DNA of 64,000 bases from Modestobacter italicus (GTDB lineage Bacteria > Actinomycetota > Actinomycetes > Mycobacteriales > Geodermatophilaceae), in the NCBI RefSeq assembly GCF_019799965.1, contig NZ_JABGCJ010000003.1, forward strand, positions 532,637 to 596,636, given 5' to 3'. The position numbers and the translations under genes are program-made. The stretch's first letter is position 1. Each line of letters opens with the position of its first letter. Of the stretch, positions 11,679-25,602 are shown one piece after another. The notes beneath the pieces were generated by a model. The model worked only from the letters and a program-made list of their open reading frames with translations. It made no database searches and was not told the origin of the DNA.

Positions 11679-12716
11679 GTGCGCATCGGGATCCAGGCAA
11701 GCTACGCCGGGAACTTCAAGCAGACCGCGGCAGAGATCCGCGACCTGGAGTCCGCCGGTCTCGACGTCGCGATGTGCGCGGAGGTCTACACCTTCGACGC
11801 GGTGAGCCAGCTCGGCTACCTGGCCGCGGTCACCGACCGGGTGGAGCTGATGAGCGGCATCCTGCCGATCTACAGCCGCACCCCCGCGCTGACCGCGATG
11901 ACCGCGGCCGGGCTGGACTTCGTCTCCGACGGGCGGTTCACCCTGGGCCTGGGCGCCTCGGGGCCGCAGGTGATCGAGGGGTGGCACGGCCTCCCCTACG
12001 ACGCCCCGATCCAGCGCACCCGGGAGGTCGTGGAGATCTGCCGGCAGGTGTGGCGGCGGGAGCGCCTCGTGCACGAGGGCAAGAAGTACACCGTGCCCCT
12101 GCCGGCCGAGCAGGGCACCGGGCTGGGCAAGCCGCTGAAGCTGATCAACACCCCGGTGCGCGAGCGGATCCCCGTTCTGCTGGCGGCCCTGGGCCCCAAG
12201 AACGTCGAGCTGGCCGCGGAGATCGCGGAGAAGTGGGAGCCGATCTTCTTCCACCCGGAGCGGGCGGCGGACGTCTGGGGTGCCTCCCTCGAGTCCGGGA
12301 AGGCCAAGCGCGACCCGGCCCTGGGCGAGCTGGACGTGGTGGTCGGGGTCCCGGTGGCCATCGGCGAGGACGTCGACCACCTGGTGCAGGCGGTTCGGCC
12401 GGGCATCGCCCTCTACGTCGGCGGCATGGGTGCCAAGGGGAAGAACTTCTACAACGACCTGGCCCGCCGCTACGGCTACGAGGCGGAGGCCGAGACGATC
12501 CAGGACCTCTACCTCGCCGGCCGCAAGGAGGAGGCAGCCGCCGCGGTGCCGGAGGACCTGGTCCGCGCGACCTCGCTGATCGGGCCGGAGTCCTACGTGG
12601 CCGAGCGGATCGCGGCCTTCGCGCAGGCAGGCGTCACCACGATCAACCTGCAGCCCCTGGACGACAGCCGCGAGGGTCGCCTGCGGACCGTGGAGACCAT
12701 GCGCCGGCTCTGCTGA
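11679..12716 (+). CDS. LLM-class F420-dependent oxidoreductase
   Basis: The 345-residue product is a luciferase-like monooxygenase (LLM) TIM-barrel protein: RIGIQASYAGNFKQTAAEIRDLE at the N-terminus, RVELMSGILPIYSRTP, then LDFVSDGRFTLGLGASGPQVIEGWHG, the nonpolar/Gly-rich F420-binding segment of this class, and RTREVVEICRQVW. Such enzymes in actinobacteria use reduced F420 or FMN on diverse carbonyl or imine substrates; the substrate here cannot be told. Start GTG at 11679 follows GAGGAGG with good spacing. It is monocistronic, converging on rpoC with two hairpins between. Confidence 0.9.
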   Translation: MRIGIQASYAGNFKQTAAEIRDLESAGLDVAMCAEVYTFDAVSQLGYLAAVTDRVELMSGILPIYSRTPALTAMTAAGLDFVSDGRFTLGLGASGPQVIEGWHGLPYDAPIQRTREVVEICRQVWRRERLVHEGKKYTVPLPAEQGTGLGKPLKLINTPVRERIPVLLAALGPKNVELAAEIAEKWEPIFFHPERAADVWGASLESGKAKRDPALGELDVVVGVPVAIGEDVDHLVQAVRPGIALYVGGMGAKGKNFYNDLARRYGYEAEAETIQDLYLAGRKEEAAAAVPEDLVRATSLIGPESYVAERIAAFAQAGVTTINLQPLDDSREGRLRTVETMRRLC

Positions 12717-12719
12717 CGG

Positions 12720-12737
12720 GTGCGGCCCGGGCCGCAC
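12720..12737 (+). terminator. Perfect palindrome after the LLM oxidoreductase
   Basis: GTGCGGCCC/GGGCCGCAC is an uninterrupted 18-base palindrome four bases after the stop codon. It may contribute to termination, or be a simple protein-binding dyad; the larger hairpin at 12827-12865 is the better terminator. Confidence 0.3.
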
Positions 12738-12826
12738 TGCGGCGGTGAGGTGCCGGATCCCCCGTGCGCCGGTCCGCCGTCCGGCCCCTTGCTCCGGGCG
12801 GGTTCCGTCACGTGACGCCGAGGACG

Positions 12827-12865
12827 CAAGAGGCCCCGCACGCCGATGGCGTGCGGGGCCTCTTG
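12827..12865. terminator. Bidirectional terminator between LLM oxidoreductase and rpoC
   Basis: An 18-base perfect stem (CAAGAGGCCCCGCACGCC with GGCGTGCGGGGCCTCTTG) closes a three-base GAT loop. It lies 16 bases beyond the rpoC stop and between convergent genes, so it can serve both strands; the stem ends give short A/T-rich flanks (CTTG / CAAG). Confidence 0.85.
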
Positions 12866-12881
12866 TCACTCACTCAGCGCA

Positions 12882-15800
12882 TCAGCGCCAGTCGTACTCC
12901 TCGAGTCGGACGGCCTCGCCCGACCCCTGACCGAAGACGTCCGGGCTGTAGTACTGCCCGTCGTCGTAGCCGGCCATGGTGTAGACCGCGGCGCGGGCCT
13001 CCTCGGTCGGCTCGACCGTGATGTTCCGGTAGCGGCTGATCCCGGTACCGGCCGGGATCAGCTTGCCGATGATCACGTTCTCCTTGAGCCCGAGCAGGCT
13101 GTCGCTCTTGCCCTGGATCGCGGCGTCGGTGAGCACCTTGGTCGTCTCCTGGAAGGAGGCGGCCGACAGCCACGACTCCGTCGCCAGCGACGCCTTGGTG
13201 ATCCCCATCAGCACCGGACGGGCCGAGGCGGGCTCGCCGCCCTCGGCGACGACCCGGCGGTTCTCGGTCTCGAACAGCGTCCGCTCGACCAGCGCACCGG
13301 GCAGGAACTCCGTCGCACCCGAGTCGATGATGGTCACCCGCTTCAGCATCTGCCGGATGATCACCTCGATGTGCTTGTCGTGGATCGACACACCCTGGCT
13401 GCGGTAGACCTCCTGGACCTCGCGGACCAGGTGCAGCTGCACCTCGCGCGGGCCCATGATCCGCAGCACCTCGTGCGGGTCGACCGCACCCTCGGTCAGC
13501 TGCTCGCCGACCTCGACGTGGCCGCCGTCCTCGACCCGCAGCCGCGAACGACGCGACAGCTTGTCGTAGACGACCTCGTCGGAGCCGTCGTCCGGGGTGA
13601 TCGTGAGCTTGCGGAACTGCTCGCCGTCCTCGATCCGGACGGTGCCCGCCAGCTCGGCGATCGGGGCCTTGCCCTTGGGGACGCGGGCCTCGAAGAGCTC
13701 CACCACACGCGGCAGACCGTGGGTGATGTCCTCACCCGCGACACCACCGGTGTGGAAGGTGCGCATCGTCAGCTGGGTACCGGGCTCACCGATCGACTGG
13801 GCGGCGATGATGCCGACCGCCTCGCCGACATCCACCAGCTTGCCGGTCGCCAGGGAGCGGCCGTAGCAGGTGGCACAGGTGCCCAGCAGCGACTCACAGG
13901 TGAGCACGCAGCGGACCTTGACCTCGGCGATGCCGGCGTCGACCAGCTGGGCGATGAGCACGTCACCCAGGTCGGCCCCGGCCGGGGCGATCTGCGTGCC
14001 GTCGGCGGCGACCACGTCGGCGGCCAGCGCACGGGCGTACACGCTGGTCTCCACGTGGGCGTCCCGCGTCACGACGCCGTCGGAGACGGTGCCGATCGGC
14101 ATGATCACGCCACGCTCGGTGCCGCAGTCCTCCTCGCGGATGATGACGTCCTGCGAGACGTCCACCAGCCGGCGGGTGAGGTACCCGGAGTCGGCGGTCC
14201 GCAGCGCGGTGTCCGCCAGGCCCTTGCGGGCGCCGTGGGTGGAGATGAAGTACTCGAGCACGGACAGACCTTCCCGGAAGTTGGCCTTGATCGGCCGCGG
14301 GATGATCTCGCCCTTCGGGTTGGCCACCAGGCCACGCATGCCGGCGATCTGGCTGATCTGCATCATGTTGCCGCGAGCGCCGGAGTTGACCATGACCCAC
14401 ACCGGGTTGGTGGTGGGGAAGTTGTCGACCATCGCCTGGCTGACCTCGGCCCGCGCGCGGGTCCAGATCTCGATGAGCTCGGAACGACGCTCGGCGTCGG
14501 TGATGACGCCGCGCTCGTACTGACGCTCGATCTTGCGCGCCTCGTCCTCGTGCCGGTCCAGGATCGCCTGCTTCACCGGCGGGGTGACGACGTCGTCGAT
14601 CGCGATCGTCACGCCCGAACGGGTGGCCCAGCGGAAGCCGGCCGCCTTGAGGGCGTCCAGGGTCGCCGCCACCTGCACCTTGGGGTAGCGCTCGGCGAGG
14701 TCGTTGACGATCGCGCCCAGCGCCTTCTTCGGCACCTGGTAGTTGACGAACCGGTAGTCCTCCGGCAGGGCCTCGTTGAACAGCACGCGGCCCAGGCTGG
14801 TGGAGACGACGGCGGGCTTGCCCGGCTCCCAGTCCTCCGGGGCCTCCCACGGGTCGTTGGGCCCGCTGTCGACGCCGAAGACCTCGTCGAGACGGATGAG
14901 CACCCGCTCCTGCAGCCCGAGCACGCCCTTGTCGTAGGCCATGACCGCCTCGGCGGTGGTGGCGTAGGACTTCGGACGCTCGTCCTCGGCCAGCTCCGCC
15001 GAACCGGTGAGGCTCGTCAGGTGGTAGAGGCCCAGCACCATGTCCTGGGTCGGCGCGGTGATCGGACGACCGTCGGCCGGGCTCAGGATGTTGTTGCTGG
15101 ACAGCATCAGGATCCGGGCCTCGGCCTGGGCCTCAGCCGACAGCGGCAGGTGCACCGCCATCTGGTCGCCGTCGAAGTCCGCGTTGAACGCGGTGCAGAC
15201 CAGCGGGTGGATCTGGATGGCCTTGCCCTCGACCAGCTGGGGCTCGAAGGCCTGGATGCCCAGACGGTGCAGGGTGGGCGCACGGTTCAGCAGCACCGGG
15301 TGCTCGGTGATGACCTCCTCGAGCACGTCCCACACGACCGGCCGCGCGCGCTCCACCATCCGCTTGGCGGACTTGATGTTCTGCGCGTGGTTGAGGTCCA
15401 CCAGCCGCTTCATGACGAACGGCTTGAACAGCTCCAGCGCCATCTGCTTGGGCAGACCGCACTGGTGCAGCTTCAGCTGCGGGCCGACGACGATGACCGA
15501 ACGGCCGGAGTAGTCGACGCGCTTGCCCAGCAGGTTCTGGCGGAACCGCCCCTGCTTGCCCTTGAGCAGGTCGCTCAGGGACTTCAGCGGGCGGTTGCCC
15601 GGACCGGTCACCGGACGGCCACGACGACCGTTGTCGAACAGCGCGTCCACGGACTCCTGGAGCATCCGCTTCTCGTTGTTGACGATGATCTCCGGCGCGC
15701 CCAGGTCCAGCAGTCGCTTCAGCCGGTTGTTCCGGTTGATCACCCGGCGGTAGAGGTCGTTCATGTCGCTGGTGGCGAAGCGGCCACCGTCGAGCTGCAC

Positions 15801-16781
15801 CATCGGGCGCAGGTCCGGCGGGATGACCGGGACGCAGTCCAGCACCATGCCCATGGGCGAGTTCTGGGTCTGCTGGAACGCCGCGACGACCTTGAGGCGC
15901 TTGAGCGCGCGCAGCTTGCGCTGGCCCTTGCCGCTGCGGATGGTCTCGCGCAGCGAGACGGCCTCGGCGTCGAGGTCGAAGCCGGCGAGCAGCTTCTGCA
16001 GCGCCGCGGCGCCCATGCCGCCCTCGAAGTACTCACCGAAGCGGTCGCGCAGCTCGCGGTAGAGGCCCTCGTCGGCGATGAGCTGCTTGACCTCGAGCTT
16101 GCGGAAGGTGTCCATCACCTCGTCGAGGCGGTCGATCTCCCGCTGGGCGCGGTCGCGCAGCTGACGCATCTCGCGCTCGCCGCCCTCGCGCACCTTGCGG
16201 CGCACGTCGGACTTGGCACCCTCGGCCTCGAGCTCGGCGAGGTCGGCCTCCAGCTTCTGCTGGCGGGCCTCCACATCGGCGTCGCGCCGGGTCTCCAGGT
16301 TGTGCTTCTCCGCGCTGATCTCGGCCTCGACGGTCGGCAGGTCGCGGTGACGCGCCTCGTCGTCGACCGAGGTGATCATGTATGCGGCGAAGTAGATGAT
16401 CTTCTCGAGGTCCTTGGGCGCCAGGTCGAGCAGGTAGCCCAGGCGCGAGGGGACGCCCTTGAAGAACCAGATGTGGGTGACCGGCGCGGCCAGCTCAATG
16501 TGGCCCATCCGCTCACGACGCACCTTGGCGCGAGTGACCTCGACGCCGCAGCGCTCACAGATGATGCCCTTGAAGCGGACGCGCTTGTACTTCCCGCAGT
16601 AGCACTCCCAGTCCCGGGTGGGACCGAAGATCTTCTCGCAGAACAGACCGTCCTTCTCCGGGCGGAGAGTGCGGTAGTTGATGGTCTCGGGCTTCTTCAC
16701 CTCGCCGTGTGACCACTGGCGGATGTCATCACCGCTGGCCAGACCGATGCGCAGTTCGTCGAAGAAGTTGACGTCGAGCAC
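12882..16781 (-). CDS. rpoC: DNA-directed RNA polymerase subunit beta'
   Basis: Beta' carries the catalytic Mg site of RNA polymerase. The 1299-residue product has the N-terminal zinc ribbon (ECYCGK and ICERCGVEV), the active-site motif [14 protein letters not shown] near residue 535 with its three Asp, the bridge-helix/trigger-loop region ([22 protein letters not shown]) and the second zinc cluster ([18 protein letters not shown]). The size fits actinobacterial RpoC, which has an insertion between conserved regions. It starts with GTG at 16781. It follows rpoB by 97 bases containing a strong stem. Confidence 0.98.
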   Translation of the reverse strand: MLDVNFFDELRIGLASGDDIRQWSHGEVKKPETINYRTLRPEKDGLFCEKIFGPTRDWECYCGKYKRVRFKGIICERCGVEVTRAKVRRERMGHIELAAPVTHIWFFKGVPSRLGYLLDLAPKDLEKIIYFAAYMITSVDDEARHRDLPTVEAEISAEKHNLETRRDADVEARQQKLEADLAELEAEGAKSDVRRKVREGGEREMRQLRDRAQREIDRLDEVMDTFRKLEVKQLIADEGLYRELRDRFGEYFEGGMGAAALQKLLAGFDLDAEAVSLRETIRSGKGQRKLRALKRLKVVAAFQQTQNSPMGMVLDCVPVIPPDLRPMVQLDGGRFATSDMNDLYRRVINRNNRLKRLLDLGAPEIIVNNEKRMLQESVDALFDNGRRGRPVTGPGNRPLKSLSDLLKGKQGRFRQNLLGKRVDYSGRSVIVVGPQLKLHQCGLPKQMALELFKPFVMKRLVDLNHAQNIKSAKRMVERARPVVWDVLEEVITEHPVLLNRAPTLHRLGIQAFEPQLVEGKAIQIHPLVCTAFNADFDGDQMAVHLPLSAEAQAEARILMLSSNNILSPADGRPITAPTQDMVLGLYHLTSLTGSAELAEDERPKSYATTAEAVMAYDKGVLGLQERVLIRLDEVFGVDSGPNDPWEAPEDWEPGKPAVVSTSLGRVLFNEALPEDYRFVNYQVPKKALGAIVNDLAERYPKVQVAATLDALKAAGFRWATRSGVTIAIDDVVTPPVKQAILDRHEDEARKIERQYERGVITDAERRSELIEIWTRARAEVSQAMVDNFPTTNPVWVMVNSGARGNMMQISQIAGMRGLVANPKGEIIPRPIKANFREGLSVLEYFISTHGARKGLADTALRTADSGYLTRRLVDVSQDVIIREEDCGTERGVIMPIGTVSDGVVTRDAHVETSVYARALAADVVAADGTQIAPAGADLGDVLIAQLVDAGIAEVKVRCVLTCESLLGTCATCYGRSLATGKLVDVGEAVGIIAAQSIGEPGTQLTMRTFHTGGVAGEDITHGLPRVVELFEARVPKGKAPIAELAGTVRIEDGEQFRKLTITPDDGSDEVVYDKLSRRSRLRVEDGGHVEVGEQLTEGAVDPHEVLRIMGPREVQLHLVREVQEVYRSQGVSIHDKHIEVIIRQMLKRVTIIDSGATEFLPGALVERTLFETENRRVVAEGGEPASARPVLMGITKASLATESWLSAASFQETTKVLTDAAIQGKSDSLLGLKENVIIGKLIPAGTGISRYRNITVEPTEEARAAVYTMAGYDDGQYYSPDVFGQGSGEAVRLEEYDWR

Positions 16782-16836
16782 TCGATGTACCCCTTTCCGG
16801 GGCTAGTTCTTCGCTTCTAATCGATGAGGGTGGGTG

Positions 16837-16871
16837 GCCGGCCGGCCCTGACTCGGTCAGGGCCGGCCGGC
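16837..16871 (-). other. Strong stem-loop in the rpoB-rpoC spacer
   Basis: A 16-base perfect stem, (G)CCGGCCGGCCCTGAC against GTCAGGGCCGGCCGG(C), closes a three-base loop seven bases beyond the lower-coordinate end of the spacer, directly downstream of rpoB. It could attenuate or process the rpoBC transcript. No U-tract follows, and rpoC has no other evident promoter. Confidence 0.55.
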
Positions 16872-16878
16872 GGGCCGA

Positions 16879-20388
<3,510 letters not shown>

Positions 20389-20872
20389 GATGCGTCCTTC
20401 CAAGGACCTCACGACGTGCGGGCGGTGGGGTGCAGATCGTCCTGGGTCGTCGTCGGTTTCGGCGAGGCTGACCGCGGATGCCGACCTCGTCGGTACGGTC
20501 AACACGGGGTTGCCCGGAGCCGTTCCCGGGCACCCCTGGTGACCCGTGTCAACGGGCTGGCAGTCAGAGGGCAGCGCAACAGGAGACCCTACCCCTGCTG
20601 CGCGCCGGTGTCCACGTCGGGTCGCGCTCGCGACGGGTGACCCACCCGCGAGGGGTGGCCGGCGCCCGCCCGGCCCAGGGAGCGCAGCCTCGGAGGGGCC
20701 GGTGCCGTGGGATCGGGGGCAGAGCGCGGGGGGATCAGCGGAAGAGCGCGGTGGGATCGGGGGCGGGCGAGGTGGGTGCACCGCCGATGATGCCAGCGAG
20801 CCGGTCGGGTGGCAGCAGCCACGCCGTGCCCTGGGGGTGAACGGCGGCCGGCCGTTCCCCGACCGGGACGTG

Positions 20873-20912
20873 CGACAGGGGCCGACCCACCGGAGTGGAT
20901 CGGCCCCTGTCG
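20873..20912 (-). terminator. Terminator hairpin downstream of rplL
   Basis: CGACAGGGGCCGA and TCGGCCCCTGTCG form a 13-base perfect stem, extended by CCCA/TGGA-type pairs around a short loop. It is the second of two hairpins after the rplL stop and the better terminator for the rplJL operon. Confidence 0.75.
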
Positions 20913-20931
20913 TTGGTGCGGGGTGGTGCTA

Positions 20932-20956
20932 CCCGGCGGCCACGCGGGCCGCCGGG
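20932..20956 (-). terminator. First hairpin after rplL
   Basis: CCCGGCGGC and GCCGCCGGG form a nine-base stem around CACGCGG seven bases after the rplL stop. Together with 20873-20912 it makes a tandem terminator. Confidence 0.5.
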
Positions 20957-20963
20957 CGGGGGG

Positions 20964-21353
20964 TCACTTGACGGTGACGGTGGCGCCGGCGCCCTCGAGA
21001 GCGGCCTTGGCCTTCTCGGCGGCGTCCTTGGCGACCTTCTCCAGGACCGGCTTCGGCGCGTTGTCGACCAGGTCCTTGGCCTCCTTGAGGCCGAGCGAGG
21101 TCAGGCCGCGCACCTCCTTGATGACCTGGATCTTCTTGTCACCGGCGGACTCGAGGATGACGTCGAACTCGTCCTGCTCGGCGGCGGCCTCGGGGGCAGC
21201 GCCACCACCGGCGGGGCCGGCGGCCGCGACGGCGACGGGGGCGGCGGCGGTGACCTCGAAGGTCTCCTCGAACTGCTTCACGAAGTCCGACAGCTCCAGG
21301 AGGGTCATCTCCTTGAAGGCGTCGAGCAGCTCGTCGGTGGAAAGCTTGGCCAT
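20964..21353 (-). CDS. rplL: 50S ribosomal protein L7/L12
   Basis: L7/L12 forms the multicopy stalk that recruits and activates translational GTPases. The 129-residue product has the N-terminal dimerisation part ([21 protein letters not shown]), an Ala/Gly/Pro-rich hinge (about residues 40-58) and the C-terminal globular domain with [22 protein letters not shown] and [16 protein letters not shown]. It lies 17 bases downstream of rplJ. Confidence 0.98.
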   Translation of the reverse strand: MAKLSTDELLDAFKEMTLLELSDFVKQFEETFEVTAAAPVAVAAAGPAGGGAAPEAAAEQDEFDVILESAGDKKIQVIKEVRGLTSLGLKEAKDLVDNAPKPVLEKVAKDAAEKAKAALEGAGATVTVK

Positions 21354-21370
21354 GGTGTCTCCTTGGTGGG

Positions 21371-21988
21371 TCAGGCGTCGCTGGCCGCGGTGTCCGCGGC
21401 AGCGTCGGTGGTCTCGGGGGTGGTGTCAGCAGCAGCTGCGTCGGCGGCAGGAGCAGCGACCTCGTCGGTCGACGAGGCGGGCTTCTTCTCCTTGAGGGCC
21501 TCGGCCAGGCGGGCGACCTGCGACAGCGGGGCCTGGAACAGCCCGGCAGCCTTGGTCAGGTTGCCCTTCATCGCGCCGGCCAGCTTGGCCAGCAGGACCT
21601 CGCGCGGCTCGACGTCGGCGAGGCGGGTGACCTCGGAGGCGTCGACCGTGCGGCCGTCGACCACGCCACCCTTGACGACGAGCGACGGGTTGGCCCGCGC
21701 GAAGTCACGGATGGCCTTCGCGGCCTCGACCGGGTCGCCCTCGATGAAGGCGATCGCGGTCGGGCCGTTCAGCAGCGGGCCCAAGTCGGAGAAACCGACC
21801 GAGTCCGCCGCCCGCTTCGTCAGGGTGTTCTTGACGACGGCATAGCTGCTGCCCGCACCGAGGGAACGACGCAGCTCGGTCAGCTGCGCCACGGTCAGCC
21901 CGCGGTACTCGGTGAGCACGGCCGCGCTTGATGCCTGGAAACGCTCGGTGATCTCCTGGATCGCGGCGTCCTTGGCCTGCGTGGGCAT
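21371..21988 (-). CDS. rplJ: 50S ribosomal protein L10
   Basis: L10 anchors the L7/L12 dimers to the stalk base. From the ATG at 21988 (GGAGG just upstream) the product is 205 residues: [37 protein letters not shown] is the family N-terminal signature, followed by [12 protein letters not shown] and the [17 protein letters not shown] segment. The Ala-rich tail of about 35 residues follows the L7/L12-binding helix. The longer open frame to 22081 lacks family similarity. Confidence 0.96.
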   Translation of the reverse strand: MPTQAKDAAIQEITERFQASSAAVLTEYRGLTVAQLTELRRSLGAGSSYAVVKNTLTKRAADSVGFSDLGPLLNGPTAIAFIEGDPVEAAKAIRDFARANPSLVVKGGVVDGRTVDASEVTRLADVEPREVLLAKLAGAMKGNLTKAAGLFQAPLSQVARLAEALKEKKPASSTDEVAAPAADAAAADTTPETTDAAADTAASDA

Positions 21989-22464
21989 GGGCCTCCTCTC
22001 GCTGTCGGGCGACCACCGGCCGGTGCGCGCTCGCACACGATCGGGGCCCGGAGACGAGGAACGCCCCGGCGCAGGGCGCACGGGGCGAGGGAGGTCGGTG
22101 GATTCGGGTCAGCCGACCCGGATCCGACGTCACATCGATCCGTCCACCTGCGCAGGCCGTCCGGAGGTCCGGACCTTCGATCGCACGCGGACGTGCGACG
22201 ACCAAGCGGTCATGGGGGGAACAGCGGCAAGAGTACGTCATGCCCCGTCGTCCGCGCCAACCGCCTCGGCCACACCCCGCCGGCGGCGGTGCGCACCTGC
22301 CTCCTCGTGGCCCCCGACCGGGTCCCCCACGATCGTCGAGCCCGCCGGGAGCGCGGCCCGACAGACGACGAACGGCGCCGCCCCCGAGGGGGCGGCGCCG
22401 TCACGGTCTCGTCCTACGGCTCAACCCGGGCCTGCGCCCGGGGTGAGGAGGACGGTGTCCTCCG
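21989..22464. other. Intergenic region between rplA and rplJ (rplJL leader)
   Basis: This 476-base stretch includes the rplA terminator hairpin (22372-22401), a smaller hairpin CCCGGGC-CTGC-GCCCGGG (22425-22442), and about 380 bases that must hold the rplJL promoter and the leader that L10 binds in other bacteria. I could not identify a clear promoter, nor the L10-binding fold by eye. Confidence 0.5.
22372..22401 (-). terminator. Terminator hairpin downstream of rplA
   Basis: A 13-base perfect stem, ACGGCGCCGCCCC with GGGGCGGCGCCGT, surrounds a CGAG loop about 65 bases after the rplA stop. It separates the rplKA transcript from rplJL. Confidence 0.8.
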
Positions 22465-23184
22465 TCAGGCGGAGGGCTCGTCCACCGTCAGGTTGCGGGT
22501 GCGGTTCGGGTCGACCTGGATGCCGGGGCCCATCGTCGTGGAGACGGTGACCTTCTTGACGTAGCGACCCTTGGCCGCGGACGGCTTGGCGCGGAGGACC
22601 TCGTCGAGGGCAGCGGCGTAGTTCTCCACCAGCTTCGTCTCGTCGAAGGAGGTCTTGCCGATCACCAGGTGCAGGTTGGCCTGCTTGTCGACGCGGAAGT
22701 TGATCTTCCCGCCCTTGATGTCGTTGACGGCCTTGGTGACGTCGGGGGTCACGGTCCCGGTCTTCGGGTTCGGCATCAGGCCACGGGGGCCGAGGATGCG
22801 GGCGATGCGGCCGACCTTGGCCATCTGGTCCGGGGTCGCGATCGCGGCGTCGAAGTCCAGGAAGCCGCCCTGGATCTGCTCGATCAGGTCGTCGGAGCCG
22901 ACCACGTCGGCGCCGGCGGCCTCGGCCTCGGCGGCCTTGTCACCGGTCGCGAAGACGATCACGCGCGCGGTCTTGCCGGTGCCGTGCGGCAGGTTGACCG
23001 TGCCGCGGACCATCTGGTCGGCCTTGCGCGGGTCGACGCCGAGCCGGATCGCGACCTCGACGGTCGCGTCGTACTTGGTGGTCGAGGTCTGCTTCGCCAG
23101 ACCGGCCGCCTGCAGCGGGCTGTACAGCGTGTCCGCGTCGACCAGCTCAGCGGCCTTGCGGTAGTTCTTGCCGTGCTTCGCCAT
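22465..23184 (-). CDS. rplA: 50S ribosomal protein L1
   Basis: L1 forms the mobile stalk at the E site and in many bacteria represses its own operon by binding rplK leader mRNA. The 239-residue product begins [21 protein letters not shown], includes [23 protein letters not shown] and the signature around [18 protein letters not shown]. The ATG at 23184 follows a GGAAGGAGC-type ribosome-binding site; the open frame upstream to 23430 is not family sequence. Confidence 0.97.
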   Translation of the reverse strand: MAKHGKNYRKAAELVDADTLYSPLQAAGLAKQTSTTKYDATVEVAIRLGVDPRKADQMVRGTVNLPHGTGKTARVIVFATGDKAAEAEAAGADVVGSDDLIEQIQGGFLDFDAAIATPDQMAKVGRIARILGPRGLMPNPKTGTVTPDVTKAVNDIKGGKINFRVDKQANLHLVIGKTSFDETKLVENYAAALDEVLRAKPSAAKGRYVKKVTVSTTMGPGIQVDPNRTRNLTVDEPSA

Positions 23185-23311
23185 GGTGGTGCTCCTTCCC
23201 CCCGGGACGGGGGTCGCGTGGTGCGCGGGCCTGGCTGGGCCCTCCCACGAGTGCTGGCCGGGTCCGCGCGGACCCGGGTGGTGCGGTGCCGCCGTCAGCC
23301 GGCGGCCTGCC

Positions 23312-23740
23312 TCACTTGACCGTGATGCCCATCGACCGGGCGGTGCCGGCGATGATCTTCTCGGCCTGGTCGATGTCGTTGGCGTTGAGGTCGGCCATCT
23401 TGGTCTGCGCGATCTCGCGGACCTGGTCACGGGTGACCGTGGCGACCTTCGTCTTGTGCGGCTCGCCCGAGCCCTTCTCCACCCCGGCGGCCTTGAGCAG
23501 CATGCGCGCTGCCGGCGGCGTCTTGGTGACGAAGGTGAACGACCGGTCCTCGTAGACCGAGATCTCGACCGGGATGACGTTGCCGCGCTGGGCCTCCGTC
23601 GCGGCGTTGTACGCCTTGCAGAACTCCATGATGTTCACGCCGTGCTGACCGAGGGCGGGGCCCACGGGCGGCGCGGGGGTGGCCGCACCGGCGTTGATCT
23701 GGAGCTTGATGACCGCGGTCAACCGCTTCCTGGGGGGCAT
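23312..23740 (-). CDS. rplK: 50S ribosomal protein L11
   Basis: L11 binds the GTPase-associated centre of 23S rRNA and is needed for the stringent response via RelA. The 142-residue product has the N-terminal [23 protein letters not shown] motif with the proline residues targeted in thiopeptide resistance, then [13 protein letters not shown] and the C-terminal [20 protein letters not shown] signature. It precedes rplA by about 130 bases and follows nusG. Confidence 0.97.
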   Translation of the reverse strand: MPPRKRLTAVIKLQINAGAATPAPPVGPALGQHGVNIMEFCKAYNAATEAQRGNVIPVEISVYEDRSFTFVTKTPPAARMLLKAAGVEKGSGEPHKTKVATVTRDQVREIAQTKMADLNANDIDQAEKIIAGTARSMGITVK

Positions 23741-23830
23741 GACTTCCTTCTTTGGTGACGGGATGGAACGGCCCCGTCGCAGGGCCCCGACACGATGGTA
23801 CGAGCGTCGGGGGGGGCGACGGGGCCTCGA

Positions 23831-24727
23831 TCAGATCTTGGAGACCTGGGTGAACGACAGCTCGACCGGGGTCTCGCGGCCGAAGATGGAGACGAGCACC
23901 TGGAGCTTCTGCTGCTCGGGGTTGATCTCGTTGATGGTGGCCGGCAGCGTCGCGAACGGGCCGTCCATGACGGTGACCGACTCGCCGACCTCGAACTCGA
24001 CGACCGGCGCCGGGCCGGCGGTCGGGGCGGCCTCGGCGGCGACGGCCGGCTTGGCCGTGGTCGCCGGGACGAGGAGGTTGACGACCTCGTCGATGCTCAG
24101 CGGCGAGGGCTTGGAGGTGGCCCCGACGAAGCCGGTGACACCCGGGGTGTTGCGGACCGCGCCCCAGGACTCGTCGTTGAGGTCCATCCGGACCAGCAGG
24201 TAGCCGGGCAGCTTCTTGCGGTTGACCTGGGTCCGCTTGCCGTTCTTGATCTCGGTGACCTCCTCGGTGGGCACCTCGATCTGGAAGATGTAGTCCTCCA
24301 TGTCCAGCGAGGTGATCCGGGACTCGAGGTTGGTCTTCACCTTGTTCTCGTAGCCCGCGTACGAGTGGATCACGTACCAGTCGCCGAACTGGTTGCGCAG
24401 CGTCTTGCGCAGCGCCTGGGCCGGGTCCTCGTCCTCCTCGTCGGCGGACTCGAGGGCCTCGGTCACGACCGGGTCGTGGTCGGGGGCCGGCTCGGGCAGC
24501 GGGTCGCCGGCCAGCGTGCCCGGCTCGCCGGTCTCGACCTCGGGGACGACGTCGGCGACACCGGTGTCGGTGTCCTGGTCGGCGGTGTCGGTCGATCCCT
24601 CGGCGGACCCGGTCTCGCCGGCACCCGTCTCGAGGTCGGCACTGCCGCGCACGTCCGCTCGTGCGTCGTCGAGGTCGATGCCCTCGACCGCGCTGTCGGT
24701 CTCGAAGGGCTCGCGGGGGTCCGTCAC
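23831..24727 (-). CDS. nusG: Transcription termination/antitermination protein NusG
   Basis: NusG binds RNA polymerase and links it to Rho or to ribosomal S10. The 298-residue product has an acidic, disordered N-terminal extension of about 114 residues (many Asp, Glu, Thr), then the NGN domain from [20 protein letters not shown] (about 115) to VPATTAKP, and a C-terminal KOW domain with [19 protein letters not shown]. Long acidic N-terminal extensions are known in streptomycete NusG. It starts with GTG. It follows secE by 42 bases. Confidence 0.96.
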   Translation of the reverse strand: MTDPREPFETDSAVEGIDLDDARADVRGSADLETGAGETGSAEGSTDTADQDTDTGVADVVPEVETGEPGTLAGDPLPEPAPDHDPVVTEALESADEEDEDPAQALRKTLRNQFGDWYVIHSYAGYENKVKTNLESRITSLDMEDYIFQIEVPTEEVTEIKNGKRTQVNRKKLPGYLLVRMDLNDESWGAVRNTPGVTGFVGATSKPSPLSIDEVVNLLVPATTAKPAVAAEAAPTAGPAPVVEFEVGESVTVMDGPFATLPATINEINPEQQKLQVLVSIFGRETPVELSFTQVSKI

Positions 24728-24769
24728 AGGGTCTCTTCCTTCTCGGGTGGCGTGCAGTCGCGGGGCGGG

Positions 24770-25246
24770 TCAGCCGAAGACGGCGAGCACGCCCTGGGCG
24801 AAGAGGATGTCCAGGCCGGCGACGATGGCCACCATCACGGCCACGAAGACGATCACCACGGTCGTGTAGGTGATGAGCTCCTTGCGCCCCGGCCAGATGA
24901 CCTTGCGCAGCTCGGCCACGACCTCGCGGAGGAACCGGCCGATGCTGCGCTTGCGGCGCAGCTCGGCGGCGCGGGCGCGCTCTGCCTCGGCGCGGGTGCG
25001 GGTGCCCTCACCCGTACGGCCGGACTCCGTCGGGCGACCGGCCGGGCGGGCACCGCGGGCGCGGCGGCGGGGCGGCGTGGCGACGACCTTGTCCTCGTCG
25101 TCCTGGGCGTCCTCGGCGACCTCGGCCTCGGCTGCCTCGAGCTCACCGGCGTCGTCGACACCCGGGGTCTCGGCGTCGATGCGCTCAGCCTCGGTGGGCT
25201 CGGCGTCGAGCTGCTCGCCGTTCGGCTCGCCGTCCTTCTCGCTCAC
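24770..25246 (-). CDS. secE: Preprotein translocase subunit SecE
   Basis: SecE clamps the two halves of the SecY channel. The 158-residue product has an actinobacterial acidic-then-basic cytoplasmic extension of about 95 residues, then the conserved amphipathic helix FLREVVAELRKVIWPGRKEL and one transmembrane segment (about residues 127-152, TTVVIVFVAVMVAIVAGLDI). It lies between tRNA-Trp and nusG in the standard actinobacterial order. Confidence 0.95.
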   Translation of the reverse strand: MSEKDGEPNGEQLDAEPTEAERIDAETPGVDDAGELEAAEAEVAEDAQDDEDKVVATPPRRRARGARPAGRPTESGRTGEGTRTRAEAERARAAELRRKRSIGRFLREVVAELRKVIWPGRKELITYTTVVIVFVAVMVAIVAGLDILFAQGVLAVFG

Positions 25247-25333
25247 AGCGCCTCGCTCACTTCGGTCGGCTCGGTCGGGTCCACCTCGGCCGGCTGGTCC
25301 GGGTGGATGACGACGGGCTGTCGTCGGTCGTGG

Positions 25334-25406
<73 letters not shown>

Positions 25407-25602
25407 AGGGGACGCCCGGACCCGCCCGACGGCATGGCCCCGTCCTGCGACGCACCCCCGAGAGGGGCCTCCGGGGCACGCCGGTGGCGGGGCCCTTCAG
25501 GCCCCAGGACGACGAGTGTACGGGACCGCCGGGGCGGCCAGCCAACGCCCGCCCCGGCAGGCCCGCGAGGAGCCCCTCCCACGCGTGCCGGGGCCGCCCG
25601 GG

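Larger units (their letters stand above)
20389..20963. other. Intergenic region between rplL and rpoB
   Basis: This 575-base stretch holds the rpoB leader and the rplL terminators. On the minus strand TTGACC occurs at 20503-20498, but no convincing -10 follows at 17-18 bases. At 20707-20764 the 14-base unit GTGGGATCGGGGGC occurs twice, each accompanied by AGAGCGCG, a small imperfect direct repeat of unknown meaning. Open frames crossing the region on both strands have no family similarity that I recognise. Confidence 0.5.

Noticed and set aside
12846-16712. Long open frame on the plus strand opposite rpoC (over 1200 codons)
   Set aside because: It mirrors rpoC codons; in 73% GC DNA the antisense frame is free of stops. 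Composition is Leu/Asp/Val/Gly/Arg-rich with no family features.
20498-20503. TTGACC upstream of rpoB as a promoter -35
   Set aside because: No acceptable -10 at normal spacing (CATCCG at 17); kept only as a remark.
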